Below, in pieces: positions 5,705-5,855 of a DNA stretch of 5,855 nucleotides. The notes beneath the pieces are model-generated. The model was not told where the DNA came from and made no database searches. It was given only the letters and a program-made list of their open reading frames with translations. The translations under genes were made by a program, and so were the position numbers. The stretch's first letter is position 1. Each line of letters starts with the position of its first letter. Origin of the DNA: Deltaproteobacteria bacterium (lineage in GTDB: Bacteria; Desulfobacterota; JAENJC01). The stretch spans positions 1 through 5,855 of the forward strand of contig JACQYJ010000171.1 in NCBI GenBank assembly GCA_016208525.1, given 5' to 3'.

Positions 5705-5855
5705 TTAGATCGCCTCTTCCCCTCTTTCCCCTGTCCTGATCCTGACAACCTCTTCCACAGTTGTCACAAATATCTTCCCATCCCCGATCCTCCCGGTCCT
5801 GGCTGCATTCTCTATGGTCTCTCTGACTTTGTGGACCATGTCGTCCTTGACTACG
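5705..5855 (-). CDS. glnB: Nitrogen regulatory protein P-II, C-terminal 49 residues (cut by window edge)
   Basis: Trimeric signal protein that senses 2-oxoglutarate and ATP/ADP and controls GlnA adenylylation and nitrogen transcription. The visible part reads VVKDDMVHKVRETIENAAR, then the P-II C-terminal signature TGRIGDGKIF, then a VEEVVRIRTGERGEEAI ending that matches GlnB and GlnK proteins. The stop TAA is at 5707-5705. The signature lysine and the two arginines of RIRTGERG are the expected nucleotide-binding residues. The T-loop with its uridylylation tyrosine lies beyond the window, so GlnB cannot be told from GlnK by sequence. Location directly upstream of glnA on the same strand favours the glnB-glnA arrangement; an amtB neighbour would argue for glnK. 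Confidence 0.93.
   Translation of the reverse strand, partial: VVKDDMVHKVRETIENAARTGRIGDGKIFVTTVEEVVRIRTGERGEEAI

Overview
The window looks like a stretch of a bacterial chromosome of mid-range GC. It carries two conserved housekeeping blocks that converge on one terminator. On the + strand is an ileS-lspA-lgt block: isoleucyl-tRNA synthetase, lipoprotein signal peptidase and prolipoprotein diacylglyceryl transferase. On the - strand is a glnB-glnA block: the P-II nitrogen regulator (cut by the window edge) and type I glutamine synthetase. The two block compositions, the Proteobacteria-like adenylylatable GlnA and frequent AGG/ATA/GGG codons suggest a Gram-negative of the deltaproteobacterial or Nitrospirota kind. 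That placement is a low-confidence inference, and the sequence alone does not fix the taxon.

Layout: 1-138 is a 7-bp tandem array. 157-2885 is ileS, in two frames: the N-terminal part breaks at about 905-918, where roughly 36 codons of the editing domain are missing, and the rest continues in another frame to 2885. 2886-2984 holds a short relic ORF and a 60-bp palindromic element. 2985-3281 is the C-terminal half of lspA only. 3275-3328 is an inverted repeat. 3342-4109 is an intact lgt. 4143-4171 is a strong hairpin terminator. 4200-5612 (-) is an intact glnA. 5641-5698 is a 6-bp-unit inverted repeat. 5705-5855 (-) is the last 49 codons of glnB.

The genes themselves are ordinary. The unusual content is the repeats. 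Four families lie in under 6 kb: CCTTTRR heptads, hexads of the CCTTAR/GGYTRA kind, a 14-bp CCAGTGGTCAGGGG tandem, and a 60-bp palindromic element present twice (2409-2468 and 2901-2960). The two copies of the 60-bp element are identical at both ends and differ in the middle, but a changed stem position is compensated on the other arm, so the hairpin is kept. One copy sits inside ileS and adds exactly 20 sense codons; removing it restores a normal IleRS sequence. This resembles in principle the Rickettsia palindromic elements that invade protein genes, and it is the best candidate here for something undescribed.

Lgt and LspA act one after the other in lipoprotein maturation (diacylglyceryl transfer, then signal-peptide cleavage). 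GlnB and GlnA form the usual nitrogen-sensing and ammonia-assimilation pair. The broken ileS and truncated lspA, next to an intact lgt, mean either real gene decay with a functional copy elsewhere, or assembly loss in a repeat-rich region. The sequence alone cannot decide between these.
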